Shown: positions 1-6,460, counted from the first letter of the stretch. The stretch: DNA of 7,989 nucleotides from an uncultured Collinsella sp. (GCA_902493915.1 CABUQY010000075.1:1-7989), one strand, 5' to 3'. A program made the numbers and translations. Notes: generated by a model not told the origin, from the letters alone.

Positions 1-554
1 AGGAAACGGCTCTTGATGTAGCCACTCTCCGTCACCGTGGTACGCGGATCCATAGCGATGATGTCGCCGGTCTGAATGCCCAGCTCGAGCACATCGTCCT
101 TGCTGTCGACATTCTCGTCGAGCAAGATCTCCATGTTCTTCTCGATGGTCTTGACCGGTTCATCGGCCACATGCGCCGAAGGCTCGGTGTTGAGGACCAC
201 GCCCGTATAGACATTGCCGTCGCGCGTGTAGACAGTACAGTTCTCGCCATCGGCCGTAGACCACTGATGCCCACCAAGAGTCGTGGGGCGCAAACGACCA
301 TTGTCCTTAATGGAGCGCACCATAGCGCCCAAGGTATCGACATGGCTCGCCAACACGAGCGGCTCCCCCTCGCCACCAAGCTCAACGAGCACGTTGCCCT
401 TATTGGAACGCTCAGGCCCAAACCCCATATCGCGAAGCGTCTCCATCAGATAATCGGTAGCCGCACGAGTAAACCCCGTAGGCGAAGCAATCGAAGTAAG
501 CGCCTTAAGCTGATCAGTAATAAAGCCAAGCGTAGAATCCATCTGGGACACCAT
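1..554 (-). CDS. M42-family metallo-aminopeptidase, N-terminal half (cut by window edge)
   Basis: M42 (glutamyl aminopeptidase/endoglucanase-like) enzymes are cytoplasmic di-metal peptidases that trim N-terminal residues from peptides. The visible 184 residues start MVSQMDSTLG and carry the first metal-binding motif, ASHVDTLGAMV, with His71 and Asp73. They continue through the apical domain to GDIIAMDPR and ESGYIKSRF, the segment that in this family directly precedes the LDD metal-ligand motif, which lies just past the window edge. Family members are about 340-360 residues, so roughly half is present. The ATG at 554 is chosen because GGAG (561-564) lies 6 bases upstream; ATGs at 575 and 542 are in frame but worse placed. 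The first ~40 codons prefer T in the third position, unlike the C/G preference of neighbouring genes. Family is confident from the motifs; substrate specificity cannot be read. Confidence 0.88.
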   Translation of the reverse strand, partial: MVSQMDSTLGFITDQLKALTSIASPTGFTRAATDYLMETLRDMGFGPERSNKGNVLVELGGEGEPLVLASHVDTLGAMVRSIKDNGRLRPTTLGGHQWSTADGENCTVYTRDGNVYTGVVLNTEPSAHVADEPVKTIEKNMEILLDENVDSKDDVLELGIQTGDIIAMDPRTTVTESGYIKSRF

Positions 555-681
555 CCACAACTCCAAAGTCAACATCCCGTAATCAGTAAAAGTCCCAACA
601 ACGATAACACTACGGACTATCTTTTACTCAGCGAGACAACCCATCGAGCACCCCAAAACAGCGCCCGCCACGACAACGAGC

Positions 682-809
682 CGGCGGGCCCCGCCCGTTA
701 GCCCCAGAATCTTTCCGCAGGACAGAAGGAGGCCCCGCCGCACGTAGTGCGCAGCGGGGCCTCCGACATGTCCGAGGACGATTCTGGGGCTAACGGGCGG
801 GGTCCGCCG
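682..809. repeat. Large nested inverted repeat between the FucO and M42 genes
   Basis: Arms 682-711 and 780-809 are 30-base inverted copies with one mismatch (688/803, which would be a G-U pair in one transcript). Nested inside is an 11-bp perfect GC-rich stem (728-738 with 754-764), capped by a further 5-bp stem (739-743 with 747-751) and a three-base loop. An 8-base palindrome, GACATGTC, sits at 765-772. The structure is directly visible. Its role is inferred: a miniature or REP-like element, a terminator of the FucO transcript, or both. It lies 7 bases beyond the FucO stop codon. The rest of the 555-816 gap (555-681) shows no gene; it should hold the M42 promoter, but I see no convincing -35/-10 pair. 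Confidence 0.8.
720..764 (-). terminator. Candidate terminator of the FucO gene (inner stem of nested repeat)
   Basis: Read on the minus strand, the 11-bp GC-rich stem 764-754/738-728 is followed by TTCTGTCCT, a weak T-rich tract. It lies 53 bases after the stop codon of the FucO gene and before the M42 gene on the same strand, so a transcription stop here would make sense. The T-tract is poor, so efficiency is doubtful. Confidence 0.35.
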
Positions 810-816
810 AGCCATG

Positions 817-1983
817 TTAGGCAGCCGGGCAGATCTTCTTGAAGAGCTCGATGACGTCGTCGAGCGTCGCCTCGCGCGGGTTGCCCGGGAAGCAAGCGTC
901 GGCCATGGCGTCCTTGGCCAAGACCTCGATCTCGTCGGCCTTCATGGCTTCGCAGACGTGCGGGATGTTTACGTCAGCGGAAAGCTGCTTGACGGCGGCG
1001 ATAGCAGCATCGGCGGCCTCGTCGGTGGTCATGCCCGTGGTGTCAACGCCCATAGCAACGGCAACCTTGGCCAAGCGCTCGGCGCAAACCGGCTTGTTGA
1101 ACTCCATGGCGATCGGCAGCAGCATGGCGCAGGCGACGCCGTGCGGGGTGTCGTAGTGAGCGGACAGGGTGTGAGCCATGGCGTGATCGATGCCCAGGCC
1201 AACGTTGGAGAAGCCCATGCCGGCGACATACTGGCCAAGAGCCATGCCCTCGCGGCCGGAGCCGGGCTGGCCGGACTTGGCCTCGGCGACGGAGTCGCGC
1301 AGGTTCTCGCTGATCAGCTTTATAGCCTCAAAGTGGAACATGTCGGAGAGCTCCCAAGCGCCCTTGGTAGTGTAGCCCTCGATGGCGTGGGTTAGAGCGT
1401 CCATGCCGGTGGAGGCGGTCAGGCCGGCGGGCATGGAAGCCATCATGTCGGGGTCGACGACAGCGACCTCGGGGGCGTCGTTGGTGTCGACGCACACGAA
1501 CTTGCGGACCTTCTCGGGGTCGGTGATGACGTAGTTGATGGTCACCTCGGCAGCGGTACCGGCGGTCGTCGGCACAGCGATGGTAAACACGGCGTGGTTC
1601 TTAGTGGGAGCAACGCCCTCGAGGCTGCGGACATCGGCAAACTCGGGGTTGTTGATGATGATGCCGATAGCCTTGGCGGTGTCCATGGAGGAGCCGCCAC
1701 CGATGGTCACGATAGCGTCAGCCTCGGCGGCCTTGAAGGCCTCGACGCCGTCCTTGACGTTCTGGATGGTGGGGTTGGGCTTAATCTCGGAGTAGAGGCT
1801 CCAAGCGATGCCAGCGGCGTCGAGCTCGTCGGTCACCTTAGCGGTAACGCCAAACTTGACCAGGTCGGGGTCGGAGCAGACGAAGATCTTCTTGTAGCCG
1901 CGACGCTGGAGCTCGCCGGGGATCTCCTTGATGGCGCCGGAACCATGATAAGAGATGGTATTGAGAACGAAACGATTAGCCAT
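817..1983 (-). CDS. fucO: Lactaldehyde reductase / 1,2-propanediol oxidoreductase (FucO family)
   Basis: This is a 388-residue group III iron-dependent alcohol dehydrogenase. FucO reduces L-lactaldehyde, from fucose or rhamnose breakdown, to (S)-1,2-propanediol with NADH in the cytoplasm, regenerating NAD+ under anaerobic conditions. The N-terminus MANRFVLNTISYHGSGAI and the stretches NNPEFADVRSLEG, PTTAGTAAEVTINYVITD and MALGQYVAGMGFSNVGLG match E. coli FucO closely. The nucleotide-binding GGGS is at 95-98. The metal ligands expected from FucO are present: Asp195 and His199 (TGMDALTHAIEGY), His267 and His281 (TPHG). A short insertion near 236-244 makes it slightly longer than the 383-residue E. 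coli protein. The ATG is preceded by GGGAGG at 6-base spacing. No fucose or rhamnose kinase or aldolase gene adjoins it, so it may serve a pathway encoded elsewhere or a broader aldehyde-reducing role. Family confidence is high; exact substrate is inferred from similarity. Confidence 0.93.
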   Translation of the reverse strand: MANRFVLNTISYHGSGAIKEIPGELQRRGYKKIFVCSDPDLVKFGVTAKVTDELDAAGIAWSLYSEIKPNPTIQNVKDGVEAFKAAEADAIVTIGGGSSMDTAKAIGIIINNPEFADVRSLEGVAPTKNHAVFTIAVPTTAGTAAEVTINYVITDPEKVRKFVCVDTNDAPEVAVVDPDMMASMPAGLTASTGMDALTHAIEGYTTKGAWELSDMFHFEAIKLISENLRDSVAEAKSGQPGSGREGMALGQYVAGMGFSNVGLGIDHAMAHTLSAHYDTPHGVACAMLLPIAMEFNKPVCAERLAKVAVAMGVDTTGMTTDEAADAAIAAVKQLSADVNIPHVCEAMKADEIEVLAKDAMADACFPGNPREATLDDVIELFKKICPAA

Positions 1984-2002
1984 TGATAGCCTCCCATCGT
2001 GT

Positions 2003-2025
2003 GCGGGGCACCCATTACGCCCCGC
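2003..2025 (-). promoter_or_regulatory. Hairpin in the FucO 5' leader
   Basis: A 7-bp perfect stem, GCGGGGC (2003-2009) with GCCCCGC (2019-2025), encloses a 9-base loop. It lies close upstream of the FucO ribosome-binding site (about 1990-1995). The stem is visible; a role in mRNA stability or translation is only a guess. Confidence 0.35.
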
Positions 2026-2026
2026 G

Positions 2027-2098
2027 CTATAAGTCCCATCCTAACGCTTTTGAAACAAAAAACGCGTGAGAACGTCAAAAGTGTTAAAGCGTTTCAAC
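2027..2098 (-). promoter_or_regulatory. Candidate FucO promoter and operator repeats
   Basis: Inverted copies of AACGCTTT occur at 2043-2050 (plus) and 2086-2093 (read on minus), each next to a TGAAAC-like half (2051-2056 and around 2091-2096). The second copy is itself nearly palindromic (2083-2098), like operators of LacI-family regulators. Candidate promoter hexamers on the minus strand are TTGACG (2078-2073) and TTATAG (2032-2027), but no well-spaced canonical pair is present: the two are not a pair, and other combinations are weak. Repeats are seen; the identity of any regulator and the promoter positions are inferred. Confidence 0.35.
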
Positions 2099-2103
2099 GT
2101 ATG

Positions 2104-2143
2104 ATGAAAAATATTGCGGCAAAGGGACAGCCCCTTTGCCGCA
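2104..2143 (-). terminator. Intrinsic terminator of the DUF1275 gene
   Basis: A 12-bp perfect stem (2115-2126 with 2132-2143) with a 5-base loop is followed on the minus strand by ATATTTTTC. It begins 5 bases after the DUF1275 stop codon. This is a textbook rho-independent terminator and it separates this gene from the FucO gene downstream on the same strand. Confidence 0.92.
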
Positions 2144-2148
2144 TTCGG

Positions 2149-2865
2149 TTACTTTCGACAGCCCTCTTTCCAGGCCTCGGCCGCAACCTTCCAGCGTAAG
2201 CGCAAGTCGCGCTCGCGGTCGATGAACATGATGGCAAACGCGACAAACAGCAGAAAGCTCGCCACGACGATGGCGTGCAGGCCCATGCGCTCGATGCACC
2301 AGTTGCCCAGCACGGCGCCAAACACAAAGATAAAGATCACGCCAAAGTACAGCGCGCCGTTTTCCAAAAAGCCGCGCTTGTGGGTGATGATGTAATCGTC
2401 CACGTTTTGCAGCGCGTTGCGCAAGTTGCCGATGCACATGGTCGTAGCGATGCCGTGACCGTGGATCTTGCGGAAGCTCTCGACCTGCATGCCGCAGGCA
2501 AACGAAGTGAGGCAGTTGGCGAGCAGGTTGTAACCGCCACCGGGGATAAAGCTCACGCCCAGCAAGATGACGGCTTCAAAGAACACCGTCACCTGACGCC
2601 AGTGGATCACGCTGCCAAACCGCTCGTGTACCAGATCGGCAAGCATAATGCCCACGGCAAACGACACCACAGGGAAGAAGTAGCGTCCCGCCAGCGCCCA
2701 GTTGCCCTCCGAGATGCTTACGCCCACGAGCAGAATGTTGCCCGTCTGCGCGTTTGCAAAAACATGGTCGCGCCCAATGTACGAATACACATCCATAAAG
2801 CCGCCGGCGAGCGCCAGGATAATGCCCAGTTCGATGGACTCCGATATCTGTTTGGCACGCTGCAT
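2149..2865 (-). CDS. DUF1275 / YoaK-family membrane protein
   Basis: This 238-residue integral membrane protein belongs to the DUF1275 (YoaK) family, whose function is not established. The family hallmark near the N-terminus is seen: AGGFMDVYSYIGRDHVFANAQTGN (about 20-43). Hydrophobic segments lie at about 12-30, 41-50, 62-78, 92-108, 112-126, 171-189 and 197-215, followed by a charged cytoplasmic-looking tail rich in Arg, Lys and Glu. The segment GMQVESFRKIHGHGIATTMCIGNLRN (125-150) is the other conserved family block. The start at 2865 is chosen because the protein from there matches the family, with AAGGAGG (2876-2882) upstream at about 10 bases. The open frame continues to 3099, but that extension has no family resemblance and no ribosome-binding site. 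It appears to be monocistronic, divergent from ygiQ and closed by a strong terminator. Confidence 0.9.
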   Translation of the reverse strand: MQRAKQISESIELGIILALAGGFMDVYSYIGRDHVFANAQTGNILLVGVSISEGNWALAGRYFFPVVSFAVGIMLADLVHERFGSVIHWRQVTVFFEAVILLGVSFIPGGGYNLLANCLTSFACGMQVESFRKIHGHGIATTMCIGNLRNALQNVDDYIITHKRGFLENGALYFGVIFIFVFGAVLGNWCIERMGLHAIVVASFLLFVAFAIMFIDRERDLRLRWKVAAEAWKEGCRK

Positions 2866-3046
2866 CGTCGTGCATCCTCCTTGTTGACGACCCTCTCGTG
2901 CGTTGGCGGAAACATAGCCGCCGTTCATACTGTAACCCATTGACAACATGGCGTGCGCGCGAGACGGCTCCTTCGACACGGGGATACACAGTCTGGAAAC
3001 AAACGGCACCCGCATCGACACGCCGATCCGCCAGCCCATGTACTCC

Positions 3047-3081
3047 ACCAGTCTTTTTAGCCCCGTCCCAAAAAGACTGGT
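3047..3081. repeat. 12-bp inverted repeat upstream of ygiQ
   Basis: The arms 3047-3058 and 3070-3081 are perfect 12-bp inverted copies (ACCAGTCTTTTT / AAAAAGACTGGT) around an 11-base loop containing CCCCGTCCC. The element abuts the candidate ygiQ -10 box. It could be an operator, a relic of a short dispersed palindrome, or a leader structure. The long T/A runs within the stem, not after it, argue against a normal terminator. Confidence 0.75.
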
Positions 3082-3087
3082 TACAAT
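3082..3087 (+). promoter_or_regulatory. Candidate -10 box for ygiQ
   Basis: TACAAT differs from the TATAAT consensus at one base and would start transcription near 3094, giving a leader of about 25 bases before the GTG start. No good -35 hexamer sits 16-18 bases upstream; that space is taken by the inverted repeat. Confidence 0.35.
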
Positions 3088-3118
3088 TACGTGCAGCATA
3101 CTAACAACGGGAGGAATC

Positions 3119-5260
3119 GTGGCACAAAAGCCCCAGGACGCTCAGCACAACCAGCACGGCAAGCATGCCCAGCGCGGCCAGCAGCAAAAGCGTGGCGGCA
3201 AGGCCCGGGGTGGCCACGCCACTCATACCCCGGCAGCACCCGCCCGCCCCTGGCGTCCGGGCCGCGACAAGTTCCTCCCCGTCAGCCGCGCCGACATGGA
3301 TGCACGCGGTTGGGACCAGTGCGACTTTGTCTACATCTGCGGCGACGCCTACGTGGACCACCCCAGCTTTGGTATGGCCATCATCAGCCGCGTGCTCGAC
3401 GCGCACGGCTACAAAGTGGGCATCATCTGCCAGCCCGACTGGACCGACCCCGCCAGCATCACGGTGCTCGGCGAACCGCGCCTGGGCTTTCTCGTCAGCG
3501 CCGGCAACATGGACTCCATGGTCAACCACTATTCGGTGACCAAGCACCGCCGCCACACCGACGCCTATACCCCCGGCGGCGAGGAGGGGCACCGCCCCAA
3601 CCGTGCCGTCACGGTCTACGGCAATCTCATCCGCCAGACGTTCAAGGATGCCCTCATCATCATCGGCGGCATCGAGGCGAGCCTGCGCCGCCTGGCCCAC
3701 TACGACTACTGGCAGGACAAGCTCAAGCGCTCGGTACTGCTCGACTCGGGCGCCGACATCCTCATCTACGGCATGGGCGAGCACGCGATCGTCGAGATCG
3801 CCGACGCGCTCGACGCGGGGTTGCCCGTCGATCAGATCACCTATATCAACGGCACCGTTTACCGCACGGGTTCGCTCGACGAGGTCTACGACTACGACCT
3901 GCTGCCCAGCTGGGACGACCTTACCGCCGACAAGCTCAACTACGCGCGCAGCTTTAACGTGCAACAGCAGAATATGGACCCCATTACCGGACACCGCCTG
4001 GTAGAGCCCTACCCCAACAGCGTCTATGTGGTGCAGAACCCGCCGTCGGCGACGCTCACCACCGATGAGATGGACGAGGTGGCCGAGCTCCCCTACGCAC
4101 GCGATTGGCATCCCGACTACGACGCGGCAGGCGGCGTGCCGGCCTTTGCCGAAATCAAATTTTCCATCAGCTCCAACCGCGGCTGTTTTGGCGAGTGCTC
4201 GTTTTGCGCCCTCACCTTCCACCAGGGTCGCGTGCTGCAGATGCGCAGCCACGACTCGATCATGCGCGAGGCCGAGCTGCTCACGCGCGACCCGGAGTTT
4301 AAGGGCTACATCAACGACGTGGGCGGGCCGACGGCCAACTTTAGCCGTCCTGCCTGCGACAAACAGCTCAAGCACGGCGTGTGCAAGAACAAGCGCTGCC
4401 TATGGCCGAGCGTATGCAAGAACATGGTGGTCGACGAGAGCGACTACACACAGCTGTTGCGCGACCTGCGTCAGCTGCCAGGCGTCAAGAAGGTCTTCGT
4501 GCGCAGCGGCATCCGCTTCGACTACACCATGGCCGATGCCTCGGACGAGTTTTTGCGCGAGCTGCTGGAACACCATGTCTCGGGCCAGCTGCGCGTAGCG
4601 CCCGAGCACGTGAGCGACGCGGTACTGTCCGTGATGGGCAAGCCGAGCCGAGCCGTCTACGACGCGTTCTGCCGTAAATTTGAACGCTTGAACCGCGAAT
4701 ACGGACTCAAGCAGTACGTGGTACCGTATCTGATCTCGAGCCACCCCGGCTCAACGATGAAGGAAGCCGTGGACCTTGCCGAAGCCGTGCGCGACATGGG
4801 CTACATGCCCGAGCAGGTGCAGGACTTCTACCCCACGCCGTCCACCATGTCGACATGCATGTACTACACCGGTGTAGATCCGCGCACCATGCAGCCGATC
4901 TACGTGGCGCGCGACCCGCACGAGAAGGCCATGCAGCGTGCGCTCATCCAATATCGCAAGCCCGAGAACTACAAGCTCGTGCGCGAAGCACTGGAGAAGG
5001 CCGGCCGTCGCGACCTGATCGGCTACACCAAGCATTGCCTGATCCGTCCCGTACCGCCGCGCCCGGGCGAGACGTCTGCTGGCGGCGGACATGGGACCGG
5101 CAAGAAGGGCGGCAAGGCCCACGGTGGCGCTGGCGGCGCTGGCAAGGGACCCAAAGGCAGCAAGGGGCACGGCGGCATGTCGCGTGCACAGAACACTGCC
5201 GGGCGTAATCGCGCGGCCCAGGGGCGTCAGGGCGCCAACGGAGGCGGGCGTCGCAACTAG
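3119..5260 (+). CDS. ygiQ: YgiQ family radical SAM protein (UPF0313)
   Basis: This 713-residue member of the YgiQ/UPF0313 radical SAM family has no established reaction; radical SAM enzymes use a [4Fe-4S] cluster and S-adenosylmethionine. The family N-terminal domain starts around residue 50 (DKFLPVSRADMDARGWDQCD). The cluster motif CxxxCxxC is at Cys356, Cys360 and Cys363 in SNRGCFGECSFCAL. The C-terminal family region contains FYPTPSTMSTCMYYTG (570-585). Length is close to E. coli YgiQ (about 739). Both ends carry low-complexity basic sequence: residues 1-48 are rich in Gln, His, Lys and Gly, and residues 651-713 are rich in Gly, Lys, Ala and Arg. The start is a GTG at 3119 with GGGAGG four bases upstream; the frame is open back to 2948, but without family similarity or ribosome-binding site. 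Its stop overlaps that of the convergent CPBP gene. Confidence 0.95.
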   Translation: MAQKPQDAQHNQHGKHAQRGQQQKRGGKARGGHATHTPAAPARPWRPGRDKFLPVSRADMDARGWDQCDFVYICGDAYVDHPSFGMAIISRVLDAHGYKVGIICQPDWTDPASITVLGEPRLGFLVSAGNMDSMVNHYSVTKHRRHTDAYTPGGEEGHRPNRAVTVYGNLIRQTFKDALIIIGGIEASLRRLAHYDYWQDKLKRSVLLDSGADILIYGMGEHAIVEIADALDAGLPVDQITYINGTVYRTGSLDEVYDYDLLPSWDDLTADKLNYARSFNVQQQNMDPITGHRLVEPYPNSVYVVQNPPSATLTTDEMDEVAELPYARDWHPDYDAAGGVPAFAEIKFSISSNRGCFGECSFCALTFHQGRVLQMRSHDSIMREAELLTRDPEFKGYINDVGGPTANFSRPACDKQLKHGVCKNKRCLWPSVCKNMVVDESDYTQLLRDLRQLPGVKKVFVRSGIRFDYTMADASDEFLRELLEHHVSGQLRVAPEHVSDAVLSVMGKPSRAVYDAFCRKFERLNREYGLKQYVVPYLISSHPGSTMKEAVDLAEAVRDMGYMPEQVQDFYPTPSTMSTCMYYTGVDPRTMQPIYVARDPHEKAMQRALIQYRKPENYKLVREALEKAGRRDLIGYTKHCLIRPVPPRPGETSAGGGHGTGKKGGKAHGGAGGAGKGPKGSKGHGGMSRAQNTAGRNRAAQGRQGANGGGRRN

Positions 5261-6168
5261 GGCAGCGGTGCTGTCGTTATGCCCATCCCACACGCATGGC
5301 GCAGCGAGCGCATAGCCTCAACGAGGATGACGCCGGCGATAGCGATCGTAATTGCCACGTCGAGCGGCGTGTTCACAAACCAGAGCAACGTCATGAGATA
5401 CGACCCGGCATTAAAGGCAAAGTGCAGCAGAATCGTATAGCGAAGCTTTCCGGTCGTCACGAGCACCCAACCAAAGATGAGGCCGGCGGCACCCGCGTAG
5501 CAACCCTGCACCCAATTCATGTGCATAAAACCGAAGATCGCCGCCTGCAGCACGATTGCCGCGGCGATACCCCACGTGCTTGGGGCCGCCCAGGGCACCA
5601 TGGCGCCACTCTGCGCGCTCACACGACGCCGGCACTTCCAAAGTGGGCGGCACTGCGGATTAAACGCTCGGAGCGAAAACTCAAAAATAATGCCGCGCAC
5701 CAGCAGCTCTTCACAAAATGGGGCGCCGAGCACCGTAGTCAGGACGGCGAGATAGCTCGTGTCGCCCATGCCTGTTTCCTCGACAAGCTCGCTGTAGTCG
5801 GCCGCGGCATCGGGCAACAGTGACAGCACGGCGTCAGTCACGTAGCCAACGACCACCTGCAGGGCTAGGCCGATCACGATAACGCAGGTGATGCGTTTCC
5901 ACGCCCCACGCGCTCCCCCGCTAAGCGGGCGCTCGCCCTGCCAGCGCGCCATAAACGAGCGCGGCCACAGATAACGCCACCACAGCAGCGCCATCAAAAA
6001 CGACGCCGTCTGAGCGGCAGCCTGGAACCATTGGATATCGAGATTGTCGATCGGATAGCCCGTCAGCACCGACACGGCATCGAGAACTGAAAACAGAACC
6101 GCGCTCAGGGCAATATCTGCCGCGACAACGCCAAAACAGGCAAGCGCCCAAATCATCGCATTGAGCAT
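5257..6168 (-). CDS. CPBP family intramembrane glutamic endopeptidase
   Basis: This 303-residue multi-pass membrane protein carries the three signature motifs of CPBP (CAAX protease/bacteriocin-processing, Rce1-like) enzymes in order: EExxxR at Glu153-Glu154-Arg158 (CEELLVRGIIF), FxxxH at Phe212-His216 (FGFMHMN) and HxxxN at His249-Asn253 (HFAFN). Hydrophobic segments lie at about 3-35, 50-68, 93-118, 138-150, 200-218, 223-238, 243-265 and 268-285. Bacterial members include bacteriocin-immunity and processing proteins, but the substrate here is unknown. The ATG at 6168 is chosen because GAGGAGG (6174-6180) precedes it at 5-base spacing. The frame is open to 6288, but that would run through the palindrome at 6186-6243. 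Residues 165-196 form a Cys/Arg-containing loop between the first and second motifs. It converges on ygiQ with a 4-base overlap and no terminator between them. Confidence 0.93.
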   Translation of the reverse strand: MLNAMIWALACFGVVAADIALSAVLFSVLDAVSVLTGYPIDNLDIQWFQAAAQTASFLMALLWWRYLWPRSFMARWQGERPLSGGARGAWKRITCVIVIGLALQVVVGYVTDAVLSLLPDAAADYSELVEETGMGDTSYLAVLTTVLGAPFCEELLVRGIIFEFSLRAFNPQCRPLWKCRRRVSAQSGAMVPWAAPSTWGIAAAIVLQAAIFGFMHMNWVQGCYAGAAGLIFGWVLVTTGKLRYTILLHFAFNAGSYLMTLLWFVNTPLDVAITIAIAGVILVEAMRSLRHACGMGITTAPLP

Positions 6169-6185
6169 GCCAACCTCCTCAAAAC

Positions 6186-6243
6186 CCGGCACTTGGGGAC
6201 GTTCCTTAACTGCCGGCAGAAAAGGAACGTCCCCAAGTGCCGG
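6186..6243. repeat. 22-bp perfect palindrome with palindromic loop (REP-like)
   Basis: Arms 6186-6207 and 6222-6243 pair perfectly over 22 bp. The 14-base loop contains a second perfect palindrome, CTGCCGGCAG (6210-6219), and TGCCGGCAG recurs at 6238-6246, so the stem end and loop share a sequence unit. The element lies between the antitoxin stop (13 bases away) and the CPBP ribosome-binding site (5 bases away). On the minus strand the stem is followed by GTTTTG, so it could also terminate antitoxin transcription. A dispersed REP/BIME-type repeat is my preferred reading, inferred from the shape alone. Confidence 0.85.
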
Positions 6244-6256
6244 CAGTTTCGGACAG

Positions 6257-6460
6257 TCATTGTTGATGAGAATCGGGCGCAGTGCCAAAGGCCCCGTTGG
6301 GCGAAATGTCGAACGGAAAGGTGCCGCAGCGATTGAACGCGGCGATAAACATGCGAATGGCGTTGGACGGCGTGGTACCTACGAGCTGGGTTGCCGCCGC
6401 GAAGGCCGCCTTTTCCTCGGGCAAGACCTTCGCGACAACCGGGGTCATGTGTTCTGCCAT
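6257..6460 (-). CDS. RelB/DinJ-type antitoxin, short and apparently orphan
   Basis: This 67-residue protein resembles RelB/DinJ antitoxins, which bind DNA as ribbon-helix-helix dimers and neutralise RelE/YafQ-type mRNA-cleaving toxins. It shows the N-terminal strand (TPVVAKVLPEEKAAF, 6-20), the turn and helix GTTPSNAIRMFIAAF (28-42) and the family FPFDISPN (48-55). E. coli DinJ is 86 residues; here the C-terminal toxin-wrapping part after the PFD motif is reduced to about 12 residues. The ATG at 6460 is chosen for family fit, with AAAAGGAAG upstream. No RelE/YafQ toxin lies on either side: the next sequence downstream is the palindrome and then the CPBP gene. It may be a remnant, a stand-alone regulator, or an antitoxin acting on a toxin encoded elsewhere. 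Family call is good; function is uncertain. Confidence 0.8.
   Translation of the reverse strand: MAEHMTPVVAKVLPEEKAAFAAATQLVGTTPSNAIRMFIAAFNRCGTFPFDISPNGAFGTAPDSHQQ

Larger units (their letters stand above)
2866..3118. other. Divergent intergenic region between DUF1275 and ygiQ
   Basis: These 253 bases separate two genes reading outward. They hold both ribosome-binding sites (minus, 2876-2882; plus, GGGAGG 3109-3114), the inverted repeat at 3047-3081 and a candidate ygiQ promoter. Open frames cross the region on both strands but are extensions of the flanking genes with no recognisable protein. For DUF1275 I see TTGTCA (2946-2941, minus) and TATGAA (2929-2924, minus), but the spacing is too short for them to form one promoter. 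Confidence 0.6.

Noticed and set aside
814..1395. Plus-strand open frame (193 residues) antisense to the FucO gene
   Set aside because: It is a shadow of the strongly supported FucO gene, low-complexity in composition and with no family resemblance.
2083..2098. A catabolite-response (cre) site upstream of FucO
   Set aside because: It looks similar, but the CG centre is out of register with the consensus by one base, so I call only a generic operator-like repeat.
2275..2943. Plus-strand open frame (222 residues) antisense to DUF1275
   Set aside because: It is His/Ala/Val-rich shadow sequence opposite a gene with clear family motifs.
2866..3099. Longer N-terminus for the DUF1275 protein
   Set aside because: The extra 78 residues lack family similarity; a strong AAGGAGG precedes the internal ATG at 2865. 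An out-of-frame ATG at 2875 directly abuts that site and is too close to be used.
3101..4375. Long minus-strand open frame (424 residues) antisense to ygiQ
   Set aside because: It mirrors the codon structure of ygiQ in high-GC DNA, is made of Val/Gly/Ala/His-rich sequence with no recognisable domain, and has no ribosome-binding site.
6169..6288. Longer N-terminus for the CPBP protein
   Set aside because: The extension would be translated through a 22-bp perfect palindrome, while GAGGAGG lies at ideal spacing before the ATG at 6168.
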